Assembly: GCA_026416295.1 (NCBI GenBank)
Contig: JAOAFL010000116.1
Coordinates: 1-53,973, forward strand
Direction: 5' to 3'
DNA length: 53,973 nucleotides
Source: Burkholderiales bacterium
GTDB taxonomy: Bacteria; Pseudomonadota; Gammaproteobacteria; Burkholderiales; SG8-39
Part shown: positions 1 to 7,964 of the stretch, one piece after another
How positions within the stretch are numbered: position 1 is the first letter of the stretch
Layout: the number at the start of each line of letters is the position of its first letter
Notes under the pieces: model-generated
Seen by the model: only the letters and a program-made list of their open reading frames with translations
Told to the model about the DNA's origin: nothing
Databases searched by the model: none
Position numbers and translations under genes: made by a program

Positions 1-429
1 CTCCTCGGTCGCCCGATGAGCCTCGATGCGATCGAGCACGAGATGCTGCGCCGACCCGGCGCCTACGACGAGCCGCGGGTGCATTACGCGCTCAACTGCG
101 CGGCCGTCGGCTGTCCGATGCTGCGCGAAGAAGCCTACGTCTCCGAACGGCTCGAGGCGCAGCTCGAGGAGCAGGCGGTGCGGTTTCTCTCCGACCGCAC
201 GCGCAACCGCGTCTCGGCCGACGGGCGGCTGGAAGTGTCGCGGATCTTCGAGTGGTACGGCGAAGACTGGAAGCGCGGCGCGCAGGGCGCAGACTCGCTC
301 GAACGCTATTTCGCCCGCTACGCGCATCTGCTCGCCGACGATCCGGCGCTGCAGAAGCGGGTGGCCGAGGGGCGCGCGCCGATCTCGTTCCTCCCCTACG
401 ACTGGTCGCTGAACGACGTCCGACGATGA
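1..429 (+). CDS. DUF547 domain protein, C-terminal part (cut by window start)
   Basis: The reading frame is open from base 1, so the true start is outside the window; about 143 residues remain. The family signature with paired cysteines (HYALNCAAVGCP) is visible at about residues 29-40 of the fragment, followed by the conserved tail with FLPYDWSLN. DUF547 proteins have no firmly known reaction. The stop overlaps the start of the next gene as ATGA, so the three genes 1-1801 form one translationally coupled operon. In other bacteria DUF547 genes sit with the same two glycosyltransferase families beside arsenosugar-type radical SAM genes, which suggests that the core of the operon lies left of base 1. 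Family call firm, function unknown. Confidence 0.85.
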   Translation, partial: LLGRPMSLDAIEHEMLRRPGAYDEPRVHYALNCAAVGCPMLREEAYVSERLEAQLEEQAVRFLSDRTRNRVSADGRLEVSRIFEWYGEDWKRGAQGADSLERYFARYAHLLADDPALQKRVAEGRAPISFLPYDWSLNDVRR

Positions 430-1100
430 GGCTCTCGATCGTCGTTCCTGCGCTCGACGAGGCCGAGGCGCTGCCGGCGACGCTTGCGGCGATCGCGCCG
501 CTGCGCGAGCGCGGCCACGAGGTGATCGTGGTGGACGGCGGCTCGACCGATGGGACGCCTGCGCTCGCTGCGCCGCTTGCCGATCGCGTGCTGCGCGCCC
601 CGCGCGGCCGCGCCCGGCAGATGAACGCCGGCGCGGCCGTCGCCGCCGGCGATGCGCTCGTTTTCCTGCACGCCGACACCCGGCTTCCGCCCGAGGCCGA
701 CCGGCACGTGGCCGAGGCGCTCGCCGCGCGCCTCTGGGGCCGCTTCGACGTCGCGATCGAGGGGCGCGCGCCGCTCCTTCGCGTGGTCGCGTTCCTCATG
801 AACCTGCGCTCGCGGCTCACCGGCATTGCGACCGGCGATCAGGCGATCTTCGTGCGCCGCGACGCGTTCGAGCGCGCAGGCGGCTTTCCCGACCTCGCGC
901 TGATGGAAGACATCGCGTTCAGCCGACGGATGAAGGCGTTTTCGCCGCCGGCGTGCGTCGCCGCGCGCGCGGTCACCTCCGGCCGGCGCTGGGAACGGCA
1001 CGGCGTGCTGCGCACGATCCTTCTCATGTGGCGGCTGCGCCTCGCGTTCTACCTCGGCGCCTCGCCCGAGGCGCTCGCGCGCCGCTACGGGCGACGGTGA
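426..1100 (+). CDS. TIGR04283-type family 2 glycosyltransferase
   Basis: A 224-residue GT-A glycosyltransferase of the group named rSAM/selenodomain-associated transferase 2. Seen: an N-terminal Rossmann-like strand (LSIVVPALDEA), the nucleotide-binding VVDGGSTDGT at 35-44, FLHADT at 80-85 in the place of the metal-binding DXD region, GDQAIFVRR at about 137-145, and the acidic LMEDIAFSRRM at 159-169. The ATG at 426 overlaps the DUF547 stop (ATGA) and gives the expected family length. Its partner gene follows with a GTGA overlap. In arsenosugar clusters this family is thought to help build the ribose-containing product; that role is inferred here because no radical SAM gene is visible in the window. 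Confidence 0.88.
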   Translation: MRLSIVVPALDEAEALPATLAAIAPLRERGHEVIVVDGGSTDGTPALAAPLADRVLRAPRGRARQMNAGAAVAAGDALVFLHADTRLPPEADRHVAEALAARLWGRFDVAIEGRAPLLRVVAFLMNLRSRLTGIATGDQAIFVRRDAFERAGGFPDLALMEDIAFSRRMKAFSPPACVAARAVTSGRRWERHGVLRTILLMWRLRLAFYLGASPEALARRYGRR

Positions 1101-1801
1101 ACGCGACGCTGATCGTCTTCGCCAAGGCGCCGCGGCCCGGCCGCGCGAAGACCCGCCTTGCGCGCGCGCTCGGTGCGCGCGCGGCGGCGCGGCTCGCGGC
1201 GCGGCTCCTCGAGCGGACGCTCGAGGCCGCGCGCGCTGCGCGCTGCGCGCGGCTCGAGCTTCACGGTGCGCCCGATTGCGCGCATCCGACGCTGCGGCGC
1301 CTGGCGCGCCGCTACCGCGCGCGCCCGCGCGCGCAGGCCGCAGGCGACCTCGGCGCGCGCATGCGCGCGGCGCTCGAAGCGGCGCTCGCCCGGGGCGAGG
1401 CGGCGGTGCTGATCGGCTCGGACTGCCCCGCGCTCGGGGCGCGGCACTTGCGCGCGGCGTTCGAAGCGCTCGCCTCGGGCGCGGACGCGGTGCTCGCGCC
1501 GGCCGCAGACGGCGGCTACGCGCTGATCGGCCTGCGGCGCCCGGCGCCGCAGCTCTTCGAGCGCATCGCCTGGGGCGGCGCGCAGGTGCTCGCCGCGACG
1601 CGCGCGCGCCTTGCGGCGGCCGGGCTGCGCTGGCTCGAGCTTGCCGCGGTGCACGACATCGACCGGCCGGCGGACCTTGCGCGGCTGCGGCGCGCGTGGC
1701 CCGCGGCGCTTTCGACGCGCCCGGTTCGCCGCGGCGCTCGCGCCTCCGCCGAGGCGGTGCGCTCGGGAGCGCGTGCTACACTTGCCCGCCTTTCCGACTG
1801 A
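1097..1801 (+). CDS. TIGR04282/DUF2064 nucleotidyl- or glycosyltransferase
   Basis: A 234-residue protein of the DUF2064 family (rSAM/selenodomain-associated transferase 1), related in fold to CofC/MobA nucleotidyltransferases. Seen: FAKAPRPGRAKTR at 8-20, the IGSDCPAL motif in the middle, PAADGGYALIGL, and the C-terminal VHDIDRPADL. The GTG start at 1097 overlaps the previous stop as GTGA. The last 30 or so residues are basic and low in complexity and extend past the usual family end; the promoter for the following tct operon is embedded in that stretch. The pair with the TIGR04283 gene is a recurrent couple; the substrate cannot be read from the sequence. Confidence 0.87.
   Translation: MNATLIVFAKAPRPGRAKTRLARALGARAAARLAARLLERTLEAARAARCARLELHGAPDCAHPTLRRLARRYRARPRAQAAGDLGARMRAALEAALARGEAAVLIGSDCPALGARHLRAAFEALASGADAVLAPAADGGYALIGLRRPAPQLFERIAWGGAQVLAATRARLAAAGLRWLELAAVHDIDRPADLARLRRAWPAALSTRPVRRGARASAEAVRSGARATLARLSD
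1774..1782 (+). promoter_or_regulatory. Putative extended minus-10 promoter for tctBAC
   Basis: TGCTACACT carries the TGn extension and a TACACT hexamer. It lies inside the 3' end of the DUF2064 gene, about 40 nt upstream of the tctB start. No good minus-35 is visible, as expected of an extended minus-10 site. Inferred by pattern only. Confidence 0.45.
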
Positions 1802-1822
1802 CACGCTCGAAGGGGGGAGCGG

Positions 1823-2485
1823 GTGCGAATCAACAGCGAAAAGGATTTCTGGGCCGGGCTGATGTTCATCGGCTTCGGCCTCGCGTTCATGCTGATCGCG
1901 ATGGGACCGCCGGCGTTCCTCGTCGCGTTCGGCAAGCAGATGGGCTGGAAGATCGAGTACGGCTACCAGATGGGCACCGCGGTGCGCATGGGGCCGGCGT
2001 ATTTCCCGACGGTGCTCGGCGGCCTGCTCGCGGCCCTCGGCCTGCTCGTCTTCGTGCGCAGCTTCTTTTCCAGGCTGCCGAAGGCGGCCACCGCGGTGCA
2101 CATGGCGTTCAGCTTCGCCGATCTCCTGATCGGCGTCGCGATCTATGCGGTGCTCGCCTGGGCGTCGAAGCGGCTGCTCGGCACCGCCGACTGGGGGATG
2201 ATGGCGGCGTCGGTGCTCCTTGCGGTGCTCGCGTTCCTTTTCCGGCCGAAGGCGAAGCCGATGGTCCTCATCATCGCCGCGTGCATGGTGTTCGCCTATC
2301 TGCTCAAGCCGCTCGGGCTGGTCGTCAGTTCGATCCTCCTCGTCTTCGTCGCTGCGCTCGGCGGCCACGAATATCGCACGAAGGAGGTCGCGATCCTCGC
2401 CGCGGCGCTCGCGGTGTTCTCGGTGCTCGTGTTCGTGAAGGGCCTGACGCTGCCGTTCCCGGTCTGGCCGGCGTTCCTGCAATAG
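1823..2485 (+). CDS. tctB: Tripartite tricarboxylate transporter, small membrane subunit TctB
   Basis: A 220-residue integral membrane protein with the typical opening (KDFWAGLMFIGFGLAF) and the GTAVRMGPAYFPTVLG motif that marks TctB between the first two helices. It has more hydrophobic segments than the usual four-helix, 150-residue TctB: extra helices around residues 95-145 precede the conserved last part. GTG start at 1823 is preceded by a purine-rich AAGGGGGGAG ribosome site. It is followed after 9 nt by tctA and then tctC, so all three parts of a sodium- or proton-driven carboxylate importer are together. The substrate is unknown; family members take up citrate, phthalate-type acids and many other carboxylates. 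Confidence 0.9.
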   Translation: MRINSEKDFWAGLMFIGFGLAFMLIAMGPPAFLVAFGKQMGWKIEYGYQMGTAVRMGPAYFPTVLGGLLAALGLLVFVRSFFSRLPKAATAVHMAFSFADLLIGVAIYAVLAWASKRLLGTADWGMMAASVLLAVLAFLFRPKAKPMVLIIAACMVFAYLLKPLGLVVSSILLVFVAALGGHEYRTKEVAILAAALAVFSVLVFVKGLTLPFPVWPAFLQ

Positions 2486-2494
2486 GGGCGGGCG

Positions 2495-4006
2495 ATGGAG
2501 ATCTTCAACAACCTCCTGCTCGGCTTCTCGGTCGCGCTCTCGCCCTTCAACATCCTCATGTGCCTGATCGGGGTGCTGCTCGGCACCCTGATCGGCGTGC
2601 TGCCCGGGGTGGGGCCCGTGGCCACCATCGCGATGCTGCTGCCGATCACGTTCAACCTCAACCCGATCGGCGCGCTCATCATGCTCGCCGGCATCTACTA
2701 CGGCGCGCAGTACGGCGGCTCGACGACCGCGATCCTCGTCAACCTGCCGGGCGAATCCTCCTCGGTGGTGACGTGCCTCGACGGCTACCAGATGGCGCGC
2801 CGCGGCCGCGCCGGGCCGGCGCTCGCCACCGCGGCGCTCGTGTCCTTCTTTGCCGGCTGCGTCGCGACGCTGATCGTGGCGATGTTCGCGCCGCCGCTTG
2901 CGGAGGTCGCGCTCAAGTTCGGGCCGGCGGAATATTTTTCGCTCATGGTGCTCGGGCTCGTCGCCGCGGTCGTGCTCGCGCACGGCTCGCTCGTCAAGGC
3001 GATCGCGATGGTGATCCTCGGGCTGCTGCTCGGGCTGGTCGGCACCGACGTCAACTCGGGAGTGCTGCGCTTTGCGTTCGGCATCTCGGAGCTTGCCGAC
3101 GGCATCGGCTTCGTCGTGGTCGCGATGGGCATGTTCGGCATCGCCGAGATCGTCGCCAACCTCGAGCACACCGGGCAGCGCGAGGTGTTCACGAAGAAGG
3201 TGACGCACCTGTGGCCGACCAAGGAGGACTTCCGCCGCATGATCCCGGCGGCGCTGCGCGGCACCTTCCTCGGCTCGGCGCTCGGCATCCTGCCCGGCGG
3301 GGGGGCGCTTCTTGCCTCCTTCGGCGCCTATACGCTCGAGAAGAAGGTCTCGAAGTATGCGCACGAGTTCGGCAAGGGCGCGATCGAAGGGGTGGCCGCG
3401 CCAGAGTCGGCGAACAACGCCGGCGCGCAGACCTCGTTCATTCCGCTTCTCACCCTCGGCATTCCCTCGAACGCGGTGATGGCGCTCATGATCGGCGCGA
3501 TGATGATCCAGGGCATCGCCCCGGGCCCGCAGGTGATGAACGACCGGCCCCAGCTCTTCTGGGGAATGATCGCCTCGATGTGGGTCGGAAACCTGATGCT
3601 CGTCATCCTCAACCTGCCGCTCATCGGCATGTGGATCAAGCTGCTCACGGTGCCCTACCGGCTGCTCTATCCCTCGATCCTGCTCTTCATGGGGATCGGC
3701 GTCTTCAGCCTGTCGAACAACCCGTTCGACGTGCTGATCATGGCGTTCTTCGGCCTGCTCGGCTACATCTGCGTCAAGCTCGAATGCGAGCCGGCGCCGA
3801 TGATCCTCGGCTTCATCCTCGGGCCGCTGATGGAGGAGAACCTCAGGCGCGCGATGCTCCTATCCCGCGGCGATCCGCTCGTCTTCTTCCAGAAGCCGAT
3901 CAGCGCCGCGTTCCTGATCGTCGCGATCATCCTGCTCGCGATCATCGCCGCGCCGAACATCCGTCGCAAGCGCGAGGAGGCGTTCGCCGCCGAGGAGGCG
4001 CGTTGA
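2495..4006 (+). CDS. tctA: Tripartite tricarboxylate transporter, large permease subunit TctA
   Basis: A 503-residue polytopic inner-membrane permease of normal TctA length. It shows the family hallmarks GVLPGVGPVATIAMLLP near residues 30-46, the YYGAQYGGSTTAILVNLPGE segment at about 69-88, and the second half repeat GSALGILPGGGALLASF at about 255-271 followed by a stretch with PESANNAGAQTSFIPLLTLGIPS. These two inverted repeats hold the translocation path. It forms the channel with TctB and receives substrate from the periplasmic TctC encoded next. Start ATG at 2495 follows the tctB stop after 9 nt; the stop overlaps the TTG of tctC. Confidence 0.97.
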   Translation: MEIFNNLLLGFSVALSPFNILMCLIGVLLGTLIGVLPGVGPVATIAMLLPITFNLNPIGALIMLAGIYYGAQYGGSTTAILVNLPGESSSVVTCLDGYQMARRGRAGPALATAALVSFFAGCVATLIVAMFAPPLAEVALKFGPAEYFSLMVLGLVAAVVLAHGSLVKAIAMVILGLLLGLVGTDVNSGVLRFAFGISELADGIGFVVVAMGMFGIAEIVANLEHTGQREVFTKKVTHLWPTKEDFRRMIPAALRGTFLGSALGILPGGGALLASFGAYTLEKKVSKYAHEFGKGAIEGVAAPESANNAGAQTSFIPLLTLGIPSNAVMALMIGAMMIQGIAPGPQVMNDRPQLFWGMIASMWVGNLMLVILNLPLIGMWIKLLTVPYRLLYPSILLFMGIGVFSLSNNPFDVLIMAFFGLLGYICVKLECEPAPMILGFILGPLMEENLRRAMLLSRGDPLVFFQKPISAAFLIVAIILLAIIAAPNIRRKREEAFAAEEAR

Positions 4007-4977
4007 GCTGGCGCCGGCTCGCGCTCGCCGCGCTCTGCGCGGCGGCGCTCGCGCCGGCCGGTCCGTCGGCGGCGCAGGGCTGGCCCGCGCGGCCGGTGCG
4101 CATCGTCGCGCCCTACGCCGCCGGCGGCCCGATCGACGTGTCGGCGCGGCTGCTCGCGGGCAGGCTCCAGGAATCGCTCGGCCAGCCGGTGCTGGTGGAG
4201 AACCGCCCCGGCGCCGGCGGTAACCTCGGCGTCGACTTCGTCGCGAAAAGCGTCCCCGACGGCCACACGCTCGTGATCGGCGCGGTCGCGACGCACGCGA
4301 TCAACCCGACCCTCACCGGGGTGCCGTACGACCCGGTGCGCGATTTCCGCCACGTCGCGCTGATGGTGCAGGTACCGAACGTGCTCGTCGTCAACCTCGA
4401 GCTGCCGGTGACGAGCGTCGCCGAACTCGTCGCGCTCGCGCGCGCACGCCCCGGAAAGCTCGACTTCGCTTCCGGCTCGACCGGCTCGACCGGACACCTC
4501 GCGGGCGAACTCTTCAAGCAGATGACCGGCACCTTCATGGTGCACATCCCGTACAAGGGCGCGGCGCCTGCGGTGCTCGACCTCCTCGCCGGGCGCGTGC
4601 ACCTCATGTTCGACAACCTCGCGAGCGCGTTGCCGAACATCCGCGCGGGCAAGGTGCGCGCGCTCGCGGTGACGACGAAACGGCGCTCGAGTTTCCTGCC
4701 GGAGCTGCCGACGCTCGACGAGTCGGGCCTCACGGGCTTCGACATGACGACCTGGTGGGGCGTGATGGCGCCGGCGAAGACGCCGCAGCCGGTGGTCGAT
4801 CGGCTCGCGGCCGAGATCCGCGCAGCGCTCGAGGCGCCGGAGGTGCGCGAGCGTCTGCGGGCGATGGGTTCGGAGCCGCCGGCGATCCGCACGCCGGAGG
4901 AATTCACCGCGTTCGTCGCCGCCGAAGGCCGGATCTACGCCGAACTCGTTCGTCGCTCGGGCGCAAAGCCGGATTAG
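4003..4977 (+). CDS. tctC: Bug/TctC family periplasmic substrate-binding protein (operon partner of TctAB)
   Basis: A 324-residue Bug-family solute receptor. Residues 1-25 form a signal peptide ending in SAAQG; the mature part opens with the family motif WPARPVRIVAPYAAGGPIDV, followed by the ENRPGAGGNLG loop and the VPYDPVRDF and HIPYKG motifs that contact carboxylate ligands. The start is TTG at 4003, overlapping the tctA stop as TTGA; no ATG gives a signal peptide. The protein captures a carboxylate in the periplasm and delivers it to TctAB. Two further Bug genes lie at 20729-22643 without permease genes. Bug binding specificity cannot be predicted from these motifs. Confidence 0.93.
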   Translation: MSWRRLALAALCAAALAPAGPSAAQGWPARPVRIVAPYAAGGPIDVSARLLAGRLQESLGQPVLVENRPGAGGNLGVDFVAKSVPDGHTLVIGAVATHAINPTLTGVPYDPVRDFRHVALMVQVPNVLVVNLELPVTSVAELVALARARPGKLDFASGSTGSTGHLAGELFKQMTGTFMVHIPYKGAAPAVLDLLAGRVHLMFDNLASALPNIRAGKVRALAVTTKRRSSFLPELPTLDESGLTGFDMTTWWGVMAPAKTPQPVVDRLAAEIRAALEAPEVRERLRAMGSEPPAIRTPEEFTAFVAAEGRIYAELVRRSGAKPD

Positions 4978-5013
4978 GCGTCGCCCGCGCGCTCGCGCGG
5001 CGCCGGCGCCCGG

Positions 5014-5400
5014 CTATCGCACCGCGATCGTCTGCACTTCGACCAGAAACTGCTCCTGCACCAGCCGGTCGACGACGAGCAGCGTGTTCGGCGGATAGCG
5101 GCCGTCGGGAAACAGGCGCGGAAACTCGCGCAGGCGCCAGGCCATGAATCGCGCGATGTCCTGCGAGTGCACGAGGTAGGTCGTGAACTGCACCACGTTC
5201 GCCCAGCCGGCGCCGGCGTGCGCGAGCGCCTGCTCGATCGCGGAAAAGCACCCCGCCAGCTGCGCCTCGAACGTCTCGCCCGGTGCGACCATGCCGGCGA
5301 TGTAGAGCGTTTCGGTCGCGCCGCGCACGCGCGCCAAGTGCGAATACTGGCCGAGCGGCGCGCCGAGCGCCGGCACGTTTTCGATGCGGATGTCCGCCAT
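5014..5400 (-). CDS. Rid (YjgF/YER057c/UK114) family protein lacking the catalytic arginine
   Basis: A 128-residue single-domain Rid protein. The fold is clear from YIAGMVAPG at about 33-41, FSAIEQALAHAGAGWANVVQFTTYLV in the middle and the closing FLVEVQTIAV. In true RidA the segment before the last strand reads PARS-VEV, with an arginine (Arg105 in E. coli) that binds the imine substrate carboxylate; here the aligned part is YPPNTLLVV, with Asn in that place. It is therefore more likely one of the Rid subfamilies without 2-aminoacrylate deaminase activity. A strong AGGAGG stands 9 nt before the ATG, inside the end of the response regulator gene; the two genes are 2 nt apart. Confidence 0.88.
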   Translation of the reverse strand: MADIRIENVPALGAPLGQYSHLARVRGATETLYIAGMVAPGETFEAQLAGCFSAIEQALAHAGAGWANVVQFTTYLVHSQDIARFMAWRLREFPRLFPDGRYPPNTLLVVDRLVQEQFLVEVQTIAVR

Positions 5401-5402
5401 GC

Positions 5403-5867
5403 TCAGGTCCTCCTGTCGGGTTTTCGGCCGCGCGCCGCGATCTGCTCGCGCACCGTCGCGGCGAGCAGCGCCGGCGCGACGGGCTTCGCGAGGTACGCGT
5501 TCGCGCCGCCGGCGAGGCAGCGGTTTTTCGTTTCCGCGTCCGCGAGCACCGAGACGACGCTCACCGGCGTGGCGACGTTCGCCGAGGCCTTTCGGATCTC
5601 GTCGAGCAGCTGGATCCCGCCCATGCCGGGCAGCAGCAGATCGAGCAGGATCGCGTCATAGGCGCAGGTCTTCGCTCGCCGGAGCGCCTGCTCGGCGGTA
5701 CCGGCGAGCTCGACCTCGACGCCGAGCTCGCCCGCGAGCACGCGCGCGAAAAGCAGACGCAGCGACTCCTCGTCGTCTATGATCAGCACGCGCTGGCGGC
5801 TCGGCGTATCGCGCGGCGCGGCGGCCGGCCTCGCGCGGGTCTCGTCCACGGCGGGCGCGCGCCTCAC
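5403..5867 (-). CDS. Single-domain response regulator (CheY-like receiver)
   Basis: A 154-residue protein: about 30 residues of Arg/Pro-rich N-terminal leader and one receiver domain. Seen: the acidic pair in VLIIDDEESLRLLF, the phospho-acceptor Asp in AILLDLLLPGMGG, a Ser after strand 4 (SVVSVLADAE) and the Lys in YLAKPV. No output domain follows, so it must signal by protein contact. GTG start at 5867 overlaps the stop of the adenosyltransferase gene (GTGA). No histidine kinase is in the window, so its partner is unknown. It lies in a minus-strand operon with the adenosyltransferase and the Rid protein, which gives no obvious functional link. Confidence 0.88.
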   Translation of the reverse strand: MRRAPAVDETRARPAAAPRDTPSRQRVLIIDDEESLRLLFARVLAGELGVEVELAGTAEQALRRAKTCAYDAILLDLLLPGMGGIQLLDEIRKASANVATPVSVVSVLADAETKNRCLAGGANAYLAKPVAPALLAATVREQIAARGRKPDRRT

Positions 5868-6421
5868 GCGCCGGCGCCGCGACGGTGGCGCCAGAGCACG
5901 TCGGGGCGGCGCGCGGCGCGGTTCAGGCGCCGCCCGAGCACGAACAGCACGTCCGAGAGCCGGTTGAGATAGCGGCGCGCCTCTTCGCCCACCGGCTCGG
6001 CGCGCGCCAGCGCGACGACGCGCCGCTCCGCGCGCCGGCACACCGCGCGCGCAAGGTGCGCGAGCGCGGCGGCGCGCGTGCCGCCGGGCAGGATGAATTC
6101 CCGGAGCGGCGGCAGCTTCGCGTTCCAGGCGTCGACGAGCGCATCGAGCCGCGCGACGTGCGCCGCGGTGACGAGCGCGTGGCCCGGAATCGACAGCTCG
6201 CCGCCCAGGTCGAACAGATCGTGCTGGATCTGCCGCAGCGCCGCGCGCACCGGCTTCGGCAGCCGTTCGGCGAGCAGCAGGCCGAGCGCCGAATTGAGCT
6301 CGTCGACGTCGCCCAACGCCTCGATGCGCGGCGCGTCCTTCGGCACGCGCGTGCCGTCGCCGAGACCGGTCTCGCCCCGGTCGCCGGTGCGCGTGGTGAT
6401 GCGGGAAAGCCGATGGCCCAT
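5864..6421 (-). CDS. Cob(I)yrinic acid a,c-diamide adenosyltransferase, PduO type
   Basis: A 185-residue ATP:cob(I)alamin adenosyltransferase of the PduO/MMAB type, which moves the adenosyl group of ATP to cobalamin. Seen: the N-terminal ATP-binding RITTRTGDRGETGLGDGTRV at about 7-26, the DVDELNSALGLLL helix, the ELSIPG segment and the C-terminal YLNRLSDVLFVLGR with the conserved Arg and Asp. The length fits the family. The ATG at 6421 is preceded at 6455-6460 by a TATAAT box inside an inverted repeat. It sits downstream of xseA and before the response regulator. A cobalamin-using enzyme, QueG, is coded at 27654-28706, though QueG does not need the adenosyl form. Confidence 0.93.
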   Translation of the reverse strand: MGHRLSRITTRTGDRGETGLGDGTRVPKDAPRIEALGDVDELNSALGLLLAERLPKPVRAALRQIQHDLFDLGGELSIPGHALVTAAHVARLDALVDAWNAKLPPLREFILPGGTRAAALAHLARAVCRRAERRVVALARAEPVGEEARRYLNRLSDVLFVLGRRLNRAARRPDVLWRHRRGAGA

Positions 6422-6454
6422 CGACGGGCGTCCTCGCCGGACGAAAGCCGCCGC

Positions 6455-6460
6455 ATTATA
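6455..6460 (-). promoter_or_regulatory. TATAAT minus-10 box inside an inverted repeat, upstream of the adenosyltransferase
   Basis: Read on the minus strand this is a consensus TATAAT. It is flanked by GCCGCC (6447-6452) and GGCGGC (6461-6466), so the box lies in the loop of a 6-bp hairpin only 34 bases before the ATG at 6421. It falls just after the xseA stop and would give the last three genes of the operon their own promoter. Confidence 0.5.
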
Positions 6461-6468
6461 GGCGGCGG

Positions 6469-7743
6469 CTAGCCGCGGCGCCTCACTTCGCTTTCGATCC
6501 AGCCGCGCGCGAGCGTCGTGACGATGCGCTCGCCGTCCGCGACCGCAGCCGAGTCGCCGAGCACGCGACCGTCGGCGGTGCGCGTGATCGAGTAGCCGCG
6601 CGCGAGCACCGCCGTCGGATCGAGGCTCGCCAGCCGCGCGCCGAGCACCGCGAGCCGTCCGCGGGCCTCCGCCAGCCGGCGCGCGAGCGCCGCCGAAAGC
6701 CGTTGCGGCTGCTCGCGCAGTCGGTAGCGGCTGCGCTCGAGCTGGCGCGCGCCGGCGACGGCGAGCCGCGCGACGAGCTGCGCGAGCAGGCGGTGCAGCC
6801 CGCGCAACCGCTCGGCCGGGTGCACCAGACGGCGCACCGCGGCATCGAGCGCTTGCGCCGCGTACTCGAGCCGCCGGCGCGTCTCGCGCGCCGCGCGCCG
6901 GGCAAGGAGGGCGATCCTCGCCTCGAGTTCGGCGCGCGGCGGGCTGACGAGTTCGGCCGCCGCCGTCGGCGTCGGCGCGCGCCGGTCGGCGGCGAGATCG
7001 GCGATCGTGACGTCGGTTTCGTGGCCGACGCCGACCACCACCGGCACGCGCGAGGCGCGGATCGCGCGCGCGACCGGCTCCTCGTTGAACGGCCACAGGT
7101 CCTCGATCGATCCGCCGCCGCGCACAAGGAGCAGCACGTCGCATTCGGCGCGGCGGTTGGCCGCCGCGATCGCGGCGCAGATCGCGGCGGCGGCGCCCTC
7201 GCCCTGCACCGGCGTCGGGTACACGATCACCGGGATCGCGGGATTGCGGCGCGCGAGCGTCGTGAGCACGTCGCGCAACGCCGCCGCCGCAAGCGAGGTG
7301 ATCACGCCGACGCGGCGCGGATACGCCGGAATCGGGCGCCGCGCCGCAGGATCGAAGAGGCCCTCCTTTTCGAGCTTTTCCTTCAGGCGCAGGAACCGCT
7401 CGTAGAGCGGCCCGAGCCCCGCGCGCCGGATGGATTCGACCGTGAGCTGAAACCGCCCGCGCGGCTCGTAGAGCGTCGCGAGCGCGCGCACTTCGACTCT
7501 GGTGCCGTCGCGCGGCGTCCAGTCGAGGAGCATCGCGCGGTTGCGGAACATCACGCAGTCGACCTGGGCGCGATCGTCCTTCAGCACGAAATACAGGTGG
7601 CCCGAGGGCGCGAGCTTCACGCCCGACATCTCGCCCGCGACCCAGAGCGGGGCAAAGCGCGCCTCGAGCGTCTCGCGCACGCTGCGAAGCAACTCGGAGA
7701 CGGTGAGGACGGACGGCGGTTCGAGAGGGAAAATCGACGCCAT
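6469..7743 (-). CDS. xseA: Exodeoxyribonuclease VII large subunit
   Basis: A 424-residue XseA, the catalytic subunit of the ATP-independent nuclease that degrades single-stranded DNA to oligonucleotides and works in mismatch repair and recombination. Seen: an N-terminal OB-fold (LTVSELLRSVRETLE to about 105), then the catalytic core with RVGVITSLAAAALRDVL, LVRGGGSIEDLWPFNEE and VGVGHETDVTIADLAAD, a long Arg/Ala-rich coiled-coil region, and the closing ARGYSITR motif. The ATG at 7743 was chosen over an ATG seven codons upstream because MASIFP... leads straight into the OB-fold. The small subunit gene xseB is about 23 kb away at 31093. Confidence 0.95.
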   Translation of the reverse strand: MASIFPLEPPSVLTVSELLRSVRETLEARFAPLWVAGEMSGVKLAPSGHLYFVLKDDRAQVDCVMFRNRAMLLDWTPRDGTRVEVRALATLYEPRGRFQLTVESIRRAGLGPLYERFLRLKEKLEKEGLFDPAARRPIPAYPRRVGVITSLAAAALRDVLTTLARRNPAIPVIVYPTPVQGEGAAAAICAAIAAANRRAECDVLLLVRGGGSIEDLWPFNEEPVARAIRASRVPVVVGVGHETDVTIADLAADRRAPTPTAAAELVSPPRAELEARIALLARRAARETRRRLEYAAQALDAAVRRLVHPAERLRGLHRLLAQLVARLAVAGARQLERSRYRLREQPQRLSAALARRLAEARGRLAVLGARLASLDPTAVLARGYSITRTADGRVLGDSAAVADGERIVTTLARGWIESEVRRRG

Positions 7744-7927
7744 GCGCGCTCTCGGACGATACACTATGCACAGCGTGCGCGCGGCGGCGCCCGAGCGCGT
7801 CGCAGCCGCCCGCGAAAGCCGATTCTTATCCGTAAGCGCTTGAGCGAGCGCAGGAAATCGGTGGTGAAAATTTAATCGCTGCCGATTTTTCCCGCTTTTT
7901 CTCTCGGAGCCGCGCGGCTGTCAAAAG

Positions 7928-7964
7928 GATATCCACAAAGTTATCCACCAGTTCTGTGGATATC
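7928..7964. repeat. Inverted repeat with three DnaA-box-like nonamers
   Basis: GATATCCACA (7928-7937) and TGTGGATATC (7955-7964) form perfect 10-bp arms. Each holds ATATCCACA, one mismatch from the DnaA consensus TTATCCACA. Between them TTATCCACC (7941-7949) is also one mismatch off. Three such sites in 37 bp could bind DnaA or a dyad-binding regulator of xseA or exbB. There is no dnaA, rpmH or gidA nearby to support an origin. Confidence 0.5.

Noticed and set aside
1085-3364. Very long open frame on the minus strand opposite DUF2064, tctB and tctA
   Set aside because: It is Arg/Glu/His-rich, has no family motifs, and lies opposite well-identified genes. In DNA this rich in GC, stop codons are rare in wrong frames.
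5403-6041. Longer response regulator starting at an upstream ATG within the adenosyltransferase gene
   Set aside because: The extra 58 residues are Arg/Ala shadow sequence; GTG 5867 in the GTGA overlap is the better start.
7855-7890. Plus-strand intrinsic terminator (AAATCGG hairpin with T-run)
   Set aside because: The stem is short, AT-rich and has a 20-nt loop, and no plus-strand gene lies upstream.
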